DNA of 55,107 nt from Rhodococcus sp. KRD162 (GTDB lineage: Bacteria; Actinomycetota; Actinomycetes; Mycobacteriales; Mycobacteriaceae): contig NZ_JABFAU010000003.1 of assembly GCF_017168335.1 (NCBI RefSeq), forward strand, positions 19,382-74,488, given 5' to 3'. The translations under genes and the position numbers were made by a program. Shown here piece by piece: positions 16,815 through 24,663 of the stretch; the stretch's first letter is position 1, and each line of letters opens with the position of its first letter. The notes beneath the pieces are model-generated. The model saw nothing but the letters and a program-made list of their open reading frames with translations. It did not search any database and was not told where the DNA came from.

Positions 16815-17803
16815 GGGTTGTCCTCCTCGGCGATGTCTCGACCGAGAGCTTCGAGATCGCGCTCGGCGTGGCTCTGGCGCAAGTAGACGGTCAGATCGGC
16901 GACGCGCCCGGCGTGCTCGGCGTCGCCGCACAGGGGGCCGGCACCGAGGGCGCGACCGACGCGGTCGATGCACTGCGTCGCGGCATCCTCGACGACCGCG
17001 CGCACGATGCGTGCCCGCGTTCGAGCGCGACCGGAACGATCGAACGGGTCGGCGTCGACCTCGGCAGCGGCGGTGGTGAGTGCGCTCGAGGCTGCGCCGA
17101 GCGCGGCAGCGATGGCACCGAGATGGGCCAGCCGATGCGGGTCCGGTCGGTCTCGGACTGCAGCGTGCAGCGTGTCCGCAACCGCACAGGCGCTGCCGAA
17201 CCAGGCCGCCGATACCCCGATTGCCCCGTGCCAGAAGCCCGGTCGGGTCAGATAGTCCGTCGGTCCGCCGACGGCAACGGCGGGGACCTCCTCGAATGCC
17301 ACGTGACCGGAGTCGCTCTCGCTCATTCCCACCGCATGCCAGGTGTTCGGCACCGGAGTCACTCCACCGTGCGTCAGATCGACCGCGAACAACCGCGGGC
17401 CACCGTCCACCCGAGCAGTCACCAAGGCATGCGTGCACAGCGACGCGCCGGAACACCACGGTTTGGTTCCGGAGAGCACCCAGCCCGAATCCTGCTGTAC
17501 CGCTTCGAGTATCGGGGCAGGCGGCTCCGCGGCCCATACTCCCCAGATCTGCCCGCGCTGCGGCGTCGGCCCGTCGAGTTCGTGCAGGATCGCGATCGCA
17601 TCGGTATGTGCCTCGCTCCACCGGCCGAGCACGGTGTGCAGCCGACTGAGCGCAGCGAGCGATTGCCATCGCAGATCGGTGTACCCCGAGCCGGGCAGCG
17701 CGAGATCGAGACGCCCGTCGGCCTCGAACGCCAAGAATGCAGCGCGCAACCCGCTGTGTCGCTCGGTTCGGTCGGTCGATGCGCGCAGGCTCGTCTCGAT
17801 CAT
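16808..17803 (-). CDS. Short acyl-CoA dehydrogenase-like flavoprotein
   Basis: This 331-residue protein is about 50 residues shorter than typical acyl-CoA dehydrogenases, mainly in the N-terminal helical domain. The middle beta domain is recognisable: WGVWAAEPP, GWVLSGTKPWCSGA, HALVTARVDGG. The C-terminal helices end with YLRQSHAERDLEALG. I could not identify the usual catalytic glutamate motif, so dehydrogenation of an acyl-CoA is not assured; the protein could oxidise another substrate. Its ATG overlaps the upstream glycosyltransferase stop (ATGA), and its stop overlaps the PIG-L start, showing tight coupling in a sugar-modifying operon. Confidence 0.78.
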   Translation of the reverse strand: MIETSLRASTDRTERHSGLRAAFLAFEADGRLDLALPGSGYTDLRWQSLAALSRLHTVLGRWSEAHTDAIAILHELDGPTPQRGQIWGVWAAEPPAPILEAVQQDSGWVLSGTKPWCSGASLCTHALVTARVDGGPRLFAVDLTHGGVTPVPNTWHAVGMSESDSGHVAFEEVPAVAVGGPTDYLTRPGFWHGAIGVSAAWFGSACAVADTLHAAVRDRPDPHRLAHLGAIAAALGAASSALTTAAAEVDADPFDRSGRARTRARIVRAVVEDAATQCIDRVGRALGAGPLCGDAEHAGRVADLTVYLRQSHAERDLEALGRDIAEEDNPW

Positions 17804-18540
17804 GCGGAAGGCTCCAGAGAACGTAGGAATCCGGCCATGCCGTCGGGCGCTCGGCCGCGCAGTCGGCCCGATGTCGCGACCGCGACGTCGCACACCCGAG
17901 TACATACGATGCCGGCGAGCTCGAGCCGACGGACCAGATCGTGATCCTCGCCGGTCGCCAGTGGCGCGAATCCACCGACGGACAGATAGTCGGCCGCCCG
18001 GACTCCGAGATTGGCTCCGTGTACGTGCGGGTGGCCGAGTTCGTGACGGTACTGCGCGTCGTACGTCGAACGCAGCGCCACCATCTGGTCGACAGGGCCC
18101 TCGAAGTCGACGGTCACCGTTCCGACGACCGCTCGCGCGCCTGCCGTTGCGTACCGGAGGTGGTCGACGAGCCACTGCTCGCCGACGCGGGTGTCCGCGT
18201 CGGTGGTGGCGAACCAGGTGGCCGCGTCGAGTCCGTGGCTCGCGGGCAGGCTCGCGAATCCGGCCGCCCGAGCTGCTCCGACATTGCGATGGGCAACATC
18301 GACCGTCGAGACACCCGGATGACGTGCGGCAATGCGCGCGGACTCGTCCGTGCACGCATCGAGAACGAGGATCGTCGAGACGGTCACCGAGGCCACCTCG
18401 ACGACGCGACGCGAGGCCCGCGCCAACGCCGTCAGGCAGGCGTCGAGCAGGTCCGCCTCGTTGTGCGCGGGTACGACGACGACCATGTGGCCGATGGATG
18501 CAAGGCCGAGTGGGCCACGAGGTACAGCGTCGGCGATCAC
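17800..18540 (-). CDS. Family 2 glycosyltransferase, first gene of the GT2/ACAD/PIG-L/NodS operon
   Basis: The 246-residue GT-A enzyme begins VVVVPAHNEADLLDACL, has the metal-binding DAD motif at 114-116 (ATTDADTRV), HGANLGVRAADY for acceptor contact, and GEDHDLVRRLE, the ED motif with the likely catalytic base. There is no transmembrane segment, so it works in the cytoplasm or at the membrane face. Donor and acceptor are unknown. The start is GTG at 18540 with AAGGG seven bases upstream. It leads a four-gene operon with two overlapping junctions, whose other members can remove an N-acetyl group, methylate, and perhaps oxidise an acyl chain. Confidence 0.85.
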   Translation of the reverse strand: MIADAVPRGPLGLASIGHMVVVVPAHNEADLLDACLTALARASRRVVEVASVTVSTILVLDACTDESARIAARHPGVSTVDVAHRNVGAARAAGFASLPASHGLDAATWFATTDADTRVGEQWLVDHLRYATAGARAVVGTVTVDFEGPVDQMVALRSTYDAQYRHELGHPHVHGANLGVRAADYLSVGGFAPLATGEDHDLVRRLELAGIVCTRVCDVAVATSGRLRGRAPDGMAGFLRSLEPSA

Positions 18541-18554
18541 GGTTCACCCTTTTC

Positions 18555-18594
18555 GACACCGGACGTGCAGTCCGCAATGAGAGCCGCCGGTGTC
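18555..18594. promoter_or_regulatory. Inverted repeat upstream of the GT2 operon
   Basis: GACACCGG at 18555-18562 and CCGGTGTC at 18587-18594 form a perfect eight-base inverted repeat with a 24-base spacer, 15-54 bp before the GTG start of the glycosyltransferase on the minus strand. It may be an operator for the operon. The 293-bp divergent region to the L,D-transpeptidase holds no further gene that I can see. Confidence 0.35.
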
Positions 18595-18833
18595 TGGACG
18601 GATGGTGTGCTCTTGCACTCATACCCACTTCGGGGCCGTCGACACCTATGCCCTGGCCTGCAACGACAAGGCTCGGGTTCGGTGCGGAGACGGTAGTCGT
18701 ACCCGGATCGTCTTCGCCGCTGTCGGCTGTATCCGATTAGCAAATGTTCAGGTGGTATGTGTTAATGGGTCTCGCCCGCGCACAAGCACTGTCGATGGGC
18801 ATCGGGACGCAGCACGAAGGATGGTCGGATTAC

Positions 18834-19739
18834 ATGGCATCACCGGTTCGCACACGCAGATTCGCCCGTATCGGCGCGATCCTTGCAGGTACAGCCCTTG
18901 CCGCCTCCGCCGCATTCGGCTCGGCGCAGGCAGCCCCGCTCTGGCCCGGTGGCCCGGACATCTCCATTCCCGGACTGCCCGGTTCCTCGGACCCGGCCGC
19001 GCCCGCGCAGCCCCTCGTGCCACAGCTCGCACCGGCGAATTTCGCCGATCCGAGCATCAGCCCGTCCGGCGGCGAGGTCGTCGGAGTTGCGCAGCCCATC
19101 GCCATTCGATTCGACGAGCCCATCGGAGATCGCGATGCGGCGCTCCGCGCCATCCGCGTCACCACCGACCCGTCCGTTGCCGGCCACTTCTACTGGATCA
19201 ACGACAGTCAGGTGCGGTGGCTGCCCAACGAGTTCTACCCCGCACACACCCGGGTGACCGTCGAAGCGGGCGGTGCGAAAGCCGAATTCTCCACCGGCGA
19301 CTCGATCATCACCACTGCTGACGACAACACCAAGATGATCACCGTCACCCGCAACGGCGAGGTCGTCAAGACCATGCCCACCTCGATGGGCAAGCCGGGG
19401 CACGAAACCCCCAACGGCACCTACATCGTCGGCGAGCGATTCCGTGACATGTACATGGATTCGTCCACGTACGGCGTCCCCGTCGATTCCGAGGAGGGCT
19501 ACCGCACGTACGTCGAGTACGCGACCCGCATCTCCTACAGCGGAATCTTCGTGCACGCCGCCCCGTGGTCGGAATCGCAGCAGGGGTACTCCAACTCCTC
19601 GCACGGCTGCCTCAACGTCAGCACCGAGGACGGCAAGTGGTTCTTCGACAACGCCCAGAAGGGTGACCCTGTCATCGTCGTCAACACCGACGGCGGCACC
19701 CTGAGCGGGTCCGACGGCCTCGGCGACTGGAACCGTTAG
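18834..19739 (+). CDS. Secreted L,D-transpeptidase (YkuD) with Ig-like domain
   Basis: The 301-residue protein has a basic N-terminus, a hydrophobic signal ending around SAQAAP, a Pro-rich linker, a bacterial Ig-like domain (about 75-160, with PIAIRFDEPIGDR and WLPNEFYPAHTRVTVEAG) and a YkuD catalytic domain (about 165-290). The active site is HGCLNVS with H257 and C259, preceded by IFVHAAPWS. These enzymes make 3-3 cross-links in peptidoglycan of mycolata. No lipobox is present, unlike LdtMt2, so it is secreted or held by its signal segment. The ATG at 18834 is chosen over 18744 because the signal peptide starts there; GAAGGATGG lies upstream. The AT-rich stretch around 18730-18770 may carry the promoter. 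Confidence 0.92.
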   Translation: MASPVRTRRFARIGAILAGTALAASAAFGSAQAAPLWPGGPDISIPGLPGSSDPAAPAQPLVPQLAPANFADPSISPSGGEVVGVAQPIAIRFDEPIGDRDAALRAIRVTTDPSVAGHFYWINDSQVRWLPNEFYPAHTRVTVEAGGAKAEFSTGDSIITTADDNTKMITVTRNGEVVKTMPTSMGKPGHETPNGTYIVGERFRDMYMDSSTYGVPVDSEEGYRTYVEYATRISYSGIFVHAAPWSESQQGYSNSSHGCLNVSTEDGKWFFDNAQKGDPVIVVNTDGGTLSGSDGLGDWNR

Positions 19740-19754
19740 AGCGCCGCCGCCCCT

Positions 19755-20234
19755 CTAACGGGCCGAGATCTGCTCCCGCAGGATGTCCGCATGCCCGCGG
19801 TGGTGAGCGAGCTCGCGTAGAACCTGTAGGTAGACCCACCGGACCGTACGCGGACCAGCCCGGTGGCCGGTGACGATCGCATCGAGCGAGAGGTTGTCCA
19901 CCGCGGCCCGAGCGTTCCCGCACGCGATCCGGTAGCTCTCCAGCACAGAAGAGACGGTGTCTGCGGCGTCGAGGCGAAACGACTGCTCGGGGTTCTGTAC
20001 CAAACCGAGTTCCCGACGCGACGTTCCGCCGATGCATTCCTCGAACCACACCCGCTGCATCCACGTGACGTGCTTGACCAACCCGAGCAATGTCGTCGCG
20101 GACGGCACCAGGCGACGGCGGGCCTGCTCCTCGGTCAGGCCCTCCAGGGCGGCCTCGAAACTGTTCCGGTAGTCCTCGACGAACGCGTCGAACTGCGTCC
20201 GCTCATCGGCAACTCCAACTTCGAACGAGCCCAC
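19755..20234 (-). CDS. DinB/DUF664-like protein
   Basis: The product (159 residues from this start) is a four-helix DinB-type protein. The expected metal-binding histidines are visible in LVKHVTWMQRVWFEE and in ELAHHRGHADILREQ. Members of this superfamily include thiol-dependent (mycothiol/bacillithiol) transferases and isomerases; a specific reaction cannot be assigned. An ATG at 20240 directly abuts GGAG, so the GTG two codons in (20234), six bases from GGAG, is more likely the start. It converges on the L,D-transpeptidase gene with 15 bp between stops and is divergent from ugpA. Confidence 0.78.
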   Translation of the reverse strand: MGSFEVGVADERTQFDAFVEDYRNSFEAALEGLTEEQARRRLVPSATTLLGLVKHVTWMQRVWFEECIGGTSRRELGLVQNPEQSFRLDAADTVSSVLESYRIACGNARAAVDNLSLDAIVTGHRAGPRTVRWVYLQVLRELAHHRGHADILREQISAR

Positions 20235-20294
20235 CGGCATCTCCGTTCGGGTTCGATGGTGAACGTAAGCCGATGGTCACATTACGGGACCACT

Positions 20295-20313
20295 GCGCAG
20301 CATTGGTCTGCGC
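20295..20313. promoter_or_regulatory. Inverted repeat in the dinB-like/ugpA divergent region
   Basis: GCGCAG-N7-CTGCGC is a perfect six-base inverted repeat about 60-80 bp before the ugpA start. It may be an operator for either direction. No PHO-box-like or CRP/GlxR-like site was recognised in this 140-bp gap. Confidence 0.25.
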
Positions 20314-20374
20314 GACGGTAGCCGTTGGAGCCGAGTTCACCGTCCGTTGGCCGAGACTGAGCACAGTGCTCGCG

Positions 20375-21328
20375 GTGAGCGCAACAACCGAACGAGTGCT
20401 GCCCGCACCGCGGAAGAAAGAGCGAGCCGGTCGGCTCCACTCCTTCTTCTCGCGGCCGTGGAGTGATTACGCACTGTTCTTCGTCCTCGTCGGCCCCAAC
20501 CTGGTGCTGCTGGCGGTGTTCACGTATCGGCCGCTGGTGGAGAACTTCCAGTTCTCGTTCTTCGACTGGAATCTGTCCTCGCCCACGTCCACGTTCGTCG
20601 GCTTCGCCAACTACCGCGAGTGGGCCTCTCGCGAGGACACCTGGCAGATCGTCGGCAATACCGTCGTGTTCACGGTCGCGGCCGTTGTCGGTTCGTTGGT
20701 GCTCGGCCTGATCCTGGCCATGCTGCTCGATCGAAAGCTGCGTGGCCGCAACTTCGTTCGCTCCGCGGTGTTCGCCCCGTACGTCATTTCCGGTGCAGCG
20801 ATCGGTATCGCGTTCCAGTTCGTCTTCGATCCCAACTTCGGCCTGGTACAGGATCTGATGCGACGCGTCGGGCTCGGCTCGGTGCCGGATTTCTACCAGG
20901 ACCCCAAGTGGGCGATGGTGATGATCACCGTGACGTACCTGTGGAAGAACCTGGGGTACACCTTCGTCATCTACCTCGCGGCTCTGCAGGGCGTGCGCAA
21001 GGAGTTGATGGAAGCAGCCGAGATAGATCAGGCGAGCCGCTGGACCACATTCCGCAAAGTGCTGCTCCCGCAGCTACGTCCGACGACGTTCTTCCTCTCG
21101 ATCACCGTGCTGCTCAACTCACTTCAGGTCTTCGACATCATCAACGTGATGACGCGCGGCGGCCCACTCGGCACCGGCACCACCACGATGGTCTACCAGG
21201 TCTACGAGGAAACCTTCCGCAATTTCCGGGCCGGATACGGTGCCACCGTCGCGACGATCCTGTTCCTCGTGCTGTTGATCGTCACTCTCGTGCAGGTACG
21301 AATCATGGATAGAGACGATCAGCGATGA
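20375..21328 (+). CDS. ugpA: ABC transporter permease, UgpA-like
   Basis: The 317-residue inner-membrane protein has about six helices and the binding-protein-dependent permease EAA loop (LMEAAEIDQASRWTTFRKVLLPQLRPT). The first helix DYALFFVLVGPNLVLLAVFTYRPL is typical of MalF/UgpA-type sugar permeases. It is the first gene of an operon in the order A-E-B-C, the same as mycobacterial ugpAEBC (Rv2835c-Rv2832c), which imports glycerophosphodiesters. The start is uncertain: GTG at 20375 gives a normal N-terminus; GTG 20366 or upstream ATGs are possible, and none has a clear ribosome binding site, so a leaderless message is possible. Confidence 0.85.
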   Translation: MSATTERVLPAPRKKERAGRLHSFFSRPWSDYALFFVLVGPNLVLLAVFTYRPLVENFQFSFFDWNLSSPTSTFVGFANYREWASREDTWQIVGNTVVFTVAAVVGSLVLGLILAMLLDRKLRGRNFVRSAVFAPYVISGAAIGIAFQFVFDPNFGLVQDLMRRVGLGSVPDFYQDPKWAMVMITVTYLWKNLGYTFVIYLAALQGVRKELMEAAEIDQASRWTTFRKVLLPQLRPTTFFLSITVLLNSLQVFDIINVMTRGGPLGTGTTTMVYQVYEETFRNFRAGYGATVATILFLVLLIVTLVQVRIMDRDDQR

Positions 21329-22215
21329 CAGTAGTCAGCAAGCCCGCCGCAGCGGTGCCGGAGAAGCCGGCGCACGACCGCGATCCGCAGCGCACCCGCC
21401 GCACGGCGAACATCCTGGGCTACGCCGCCATGGCCGCCGTTCTGCTGATGATCGGGCTTCCGCTGTTCTGGATTCTGATCACCTCGTTCAAGGACCGCCC
21501 GGACATCTACGTGCAGCCGGTGACGTGGTGGCCGAGCGTCTTTCATCCGCAGAACTACGACGAGGCGACGACGGAGGTGCCGTTCTTCACCTACCTGCGT
21601 AACTCCATCATCATCACCTCCGTCCTGTCTTCGGTGAAGTTCGCTCTCGGTGTGCTCAGTGCCTACGGGTTGGTGTTTCTGCGCTTCCCGGGCAAGAACA
21701 TCGTCTTTCTGGTCATCATCGCCGCGTTGATGGTGCCCAACCAGATCACCGTCATCTCGAACTATTCGCTCATCGCAGATCTGGGCTGGCGTAACTCGTT
21801 CCAGGGCATCATCGTTCCGCTGGCGGGTGTCGCCTTCGGCACCTTCCTGATGCGCAACCACTTCCTGTCGCTGCCCCCGGAGATCATCGAGGCAGCCCGC
21901 ATGGACGGGGCTGGTCCGGTGCGGCTGATGTTCCGGGTGATCCTGCCGCTGTCCGGTCCGACCATGGTGGCCTTCGCCATCATCACGATCGTCACCGAGT
22001 GGAACGAATACCTCTGGCCGTTCCTGATGTCCGACGACTCCTCGGTCGCGCCGCTTCCGGTCGGCCTGACCTTGCTGCAGAACAGCGAGGGTTACACCAA
22101 CTGGGGCGCGGTGATGGCGGCGACCGTGCTGACCATTCTGCCGATCCTTCTCGTCTTTCTCGTCCTGCAACGCCACATGATCAAGGGCCTCACCTCCGGT
22201 GCGGTCAAGGGCTGA
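21325..22215 (+). CDS. ugpE: ABC transporter permease, UgpE-like
   Basis: This 296-residue permease partner has six helices and the EAA loop IIEAARMDGAGPVRLMFRVILPLSGP. The N-terminal hydrophilic stretch of about 30 residues is common in UgpE/MalG proteins. The ATG overlaps the ugpA stop (ATGA), which implies coupled synthesis of the two membrane subunits. The conserved WNEYLWPFL before the last helices is typical of this subfamily. Confidence 0.88.
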   Translation: MTVVSKPAAAVPEKPAHDRDPQRTRRTANILGYAAMAAVLLMIGLPLFWILITSFKDRPDIYVQPVTWWPSVFHPQNYDEATTEVPFFTYLRNSIIITSVLSSVKFALGVLSAYGLVFLRFPGKNIVFLVIIAALMVPNQITVISNYSLIADLGWRNSFQGIIVPLAGVAFGTFLMRNHFLSLPPEIIEAARMDGAGPVRLMFRVILPLSGPTMVAFAIITIVTEWNEYLWPFLMSDDSSVAPLPVGLTLLQNSEGYTNWGAVMAATVLTILPILLVFLVLQRHMIKGLTSGAVKG

Positions 22216-22243
22216 TTCACCTCACTATCAGGAGTCGAACACC

Positions 22244-23569
22244 ATGGCACACATCATCAATCGACGTGGATTCCTCACGCTCACCGGTGCAGCGGCCGCT
22301 GCCGCTGCTCTGGCCGCCTGCAGCGGCCCCGGATCGGGCTCCTCCTCCGGCGACGGTGTCGAGGGCGATGCGAGCACGATCAACTTCTGGTCGAACCACC
22401 CGGGCAAGTCCCAGGACTACGAGAAGGAACTGATCTCGCGCTTCCAAGCCGAGAACCCGGACCTGACGGTCAATCTCATCGATGCGGGCAAGAACTACGA
22501 GGAGGTCTCGCAGAAGTTCAACGCCGCACTGTCCGGCAACAATGTGCCCGACGTCGTCGTGCTCTCGGACGTCTGGTGGTTCAACTACGCCCTCACCGGT
22601 GCGATCGAGCCACTCGACAAGCATTTCTCCGCAGCCGGAGTGGACCAATCCGATTACGTGGATTCTCTGCTGGCCGACTACAACTGGAACGGCAGCCACT
22701 GGGCTTTGCCGTACTCGCGCTCGACGCCGCTGTTCTACTACAACAAGGCCGTCTGGTCGGCTGCCGGACTGCCCGATCGCGGACCCGCCACCTGGCAGGA
22801 GTTCGACGAATGGGGCCCGCGCATTCAGGCGGTCGTGGGCGACGGCAAGCTCGCCCACGGTTGGGGCAACGCCGTCGACTACCTGGGGTGGACGTTCGAG
22901 GGCCCGATCTGGACCTTCGGTGGGGCCTACTCGGATCAGTTCACGCTGAAGTTCGACGACCCCAATACTATTGCGGCAGGCAAGTTCCTGCAGGAGATGA
23001 TCCACACCAAGAAGTACGCCGCGGTGTCGAACGACATCGCCAACGATTTCGCCGCAGGCATCCTGGCCTCCACCATCGCCTCCACCGGCGATCTCTCGAC
23101 CATCACCAAGGGTGCCGGGTTCGAGTTCGGCACAGCGTTCCTGCCCGCTACCGACGGCACACCCGGCTGCCCCACCGGCGGTGCAGGCCTGGCCATTCCG
23201 GCGAAGATCTCGGACGAGCGAAAAATCAACGCGCTCAAATTCATCGACTTCATCACCAACGGTGCCAACACTGCCTACTTCTCGCAGAAGACGGGCTACA
23301 TGCCGGTCCGGAAATCCGCGCAGCAGGACGCGTCGGAGATCGCGTTCCTCGAGGCCAACCCCAATGCGAAGACGGCCGTCGACCAGCTGGCGAAGACCCG
23401 TTCGCAGGACTACGCCCGCGTGTTCGTCCCCGGCGGCGACAAGATCATCGGTACCGGACTCGAGCAGATCGCCTTGCAGAACGCCGATGTCGCCACCACA
23501 TTCGCGTCGGTCTCGGATCAACTGCAGCAGATCATCGACCGTCAGATCACCCCGAAGCTGCCGAAGTAA
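22244..23569 (+). CDS. ugpB: ABC transporter substrate-binding lipoprotein, UgpB-like
   Basis: The 441-residue extracytoplasmic binding protein has a twin-arginine-like start (NRRGFLTL), a poly-Ala core and the lipobox ALAAC (C26), then a Ser/Gly linker. The mature part is a cluster-B sugar-binding fold with INFWSNHP and DVVVLSDVWWF early, then WALPYSRSTPLFYYNK. By gene order it is the UgpB equivalent; mycobacterial UgpB binds glycerophosphocholine, but another phosphodiester or sugar is possible here. The start follows GGAG nine bases upstream. Its stop TAA overlaps the ATPase start by one base (TAATG). Confidence 0.88.
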   Translation: MAHIINRRGFLTLTGAAAAAAALAACSGPGSGSSSGDGVEGDASTINFWSNHPGKSQDYEKELISRFQAENPDLTVNLIDAGKNYEEVSQKFNAALSGNNVPDVVVLSDVWWFNYALTGAIEPLDKHFSAAGVDQSDYVDSLLADYNWNGSHWALPYSRSTPLFYYNKAVWSAAGLPDRGPATWQEFDEWGPRIQAVVGDGKLAHGWGNAVDYLGWTFEGPIWTFGGAYSDQFTLKFDDPNTIAAGKFLQEMIHTKKYAAVSNDIANDFAAGILASTIASTGDLSTITKGAGFEFGTAFLPATDGTPGCPTGGAGLAIPAKISDERKINALKFIDFITNGANTAYFSQKTGYMPVRKSAQQDASEIAFLEANPNAKTAVDQLAKTRSQDYARVFVPGGDKIIGTGLEQIALQNADVATTFASVSDQLQQIIDRQITPKLPK

Positions 23570-24663
23570 TGGCTGCCGTTCACTACGCCGGTGTCTCGCA
23601 CCGGTACCCGGGTGCCGATTCGCTCGCTGTCGACAACCTCGAACTCGATATCGCGGATGGTGAATTCATCGTTCTCGTCGGGCCCTCGGGCTGCGGGAAG
23701 TCGACGAGTCTGCGGATGCTCGCCGGTCTCGAGTCCGTCGAAGGCGGGCACATCGCCATCGACGGAGTGGATGTCACCTCGTTGGCACCGCGGGCCAGGG
23801 ACGTCGCGATGGTGTTTCAGAACTACGCGCTGTATCCCAACATGACCGTCGGCGACAACATGGGCTTCGCGCTGCGCAATGCAGGAATGAGCAAGTCGGA
23901 CACCGCAGCCCGGGTGCTCGACGCGGCGAGAATGCTCGAGCTCGAGCCGCTGCTGGACCGTAAGCCCGGCAAGCTCTCCGGCGGGCAGCGTCAGCGAGTG
24001 GCCATGGGCCGGGCCATCGTGCGTCAGCCCAAGGTGTTCTGCATGGACGAGCCACTGTCCAATCTGGATGCCAAGCTGCGAGTGTCCACCAGGGCCCAGA
24101 TCGCCGGTCTGCAAAGGCGATTGGGTACCACCACGGTCTACGTCACCCACGATCAGGTCGAGGCCATGACGATGGGCGATCGTGTCGCGGTGTTGCTGGG
24201 CGGAAAGCTGCAGCAGATCGCCTCTCCGCGTGAGCTGTACGACAACCCCGTCAACACGTTCGTCGCGGGATTCATCGGGTCACCCGGAATGAATCTCGTC
24301 GACGCACCCGTGGTGGACGGCGCTGCCGTGATCGGTGAACTGCGCATTCCGGTTCCGTCCTCGACCCGAGAACGCGTGACCGTCGGGATCAGGCCGGAAT
24401 CCTGGGATCTCGTGGGTGAGGGCAGCGGCGCCGCGCACAGTGGCCTGCAACTGACCGTCGAGCTGATCGAGGAACTGGGTGCGGAGTCGTTCGTGTACGC
24501 CTCCGCACCCAGCCCGGACGGCGGATGGACGACGCCGTCCGGGAGGATCGCGCTTCGCGTCGACCGAAAGCTGTCCATCGCGCTGGCCGAAACTGTCCGG
24601 CTGATGCCCAAACTGGAGGAATTGTTCTTCTTCGACTCCGCTACCGGCCTGCGGTTGTCGTAG
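23569..24663 (+). CDS. ugpC: ABC transporter ATPase, UgpC/MalK-like
   Basis: The 364-residue nucleotide-binding subunit has Walker A GPSGCGKST, Q-loop MVFQNYALYPNMTV, signature LSGGQRQRVAMGRA, Walker B VFCMDEPLSNLD and switch VTHDQVEAM. After residue 240 a TOBE-type regulatory domain follows (VTVGIRPESWDLV), as in MalK/UgpC. It energises uptake by the preceding UgpAEB proteins. The final 23 bases overlap the 3' end of the opposing P450 gene, an unusual tail-to-tail overlap of two real genes. Confidence 0.92.
   Translation: MAAVHYAGVSHRYPGADSLAVDNLELDIADGEFIVLVGPSGCGKSTSLRMLAGLESVEGGHIAIDGVDVTSLAPRARDVAMVFQNYALYPNMTVGDNMGFALRNAGMSKSDTAARVLDAARMLELEPLLDRKPGKLSGGQRQRVAMGRAIVRQPKVFCMDEPLSNLDAKLRVSTRAQIAGLQRRLGTTTVYVTHDQVEAMTMGDRVAVLLGGKLQQIASPRELYDNPVNTFVAGFIGSPGMNLVDAPVVDGAAVIGELRIPVPSSTRERVTVGIRPESWDLVGEGSGAAHSGLQLTVELIEELGAESFVYASAPSPDGGWTTPSGRIALRVDRKLSIALAETVRLMPKLEELFFFDSATGLRLS

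Noticed and set aside
22576..23568. N-terminal extension of the ugpC frame through ugpB
   Set aside because: The upstream part is an Arg-rich out-of-frame reading of ugpB. The ATPase family begins at 23569.
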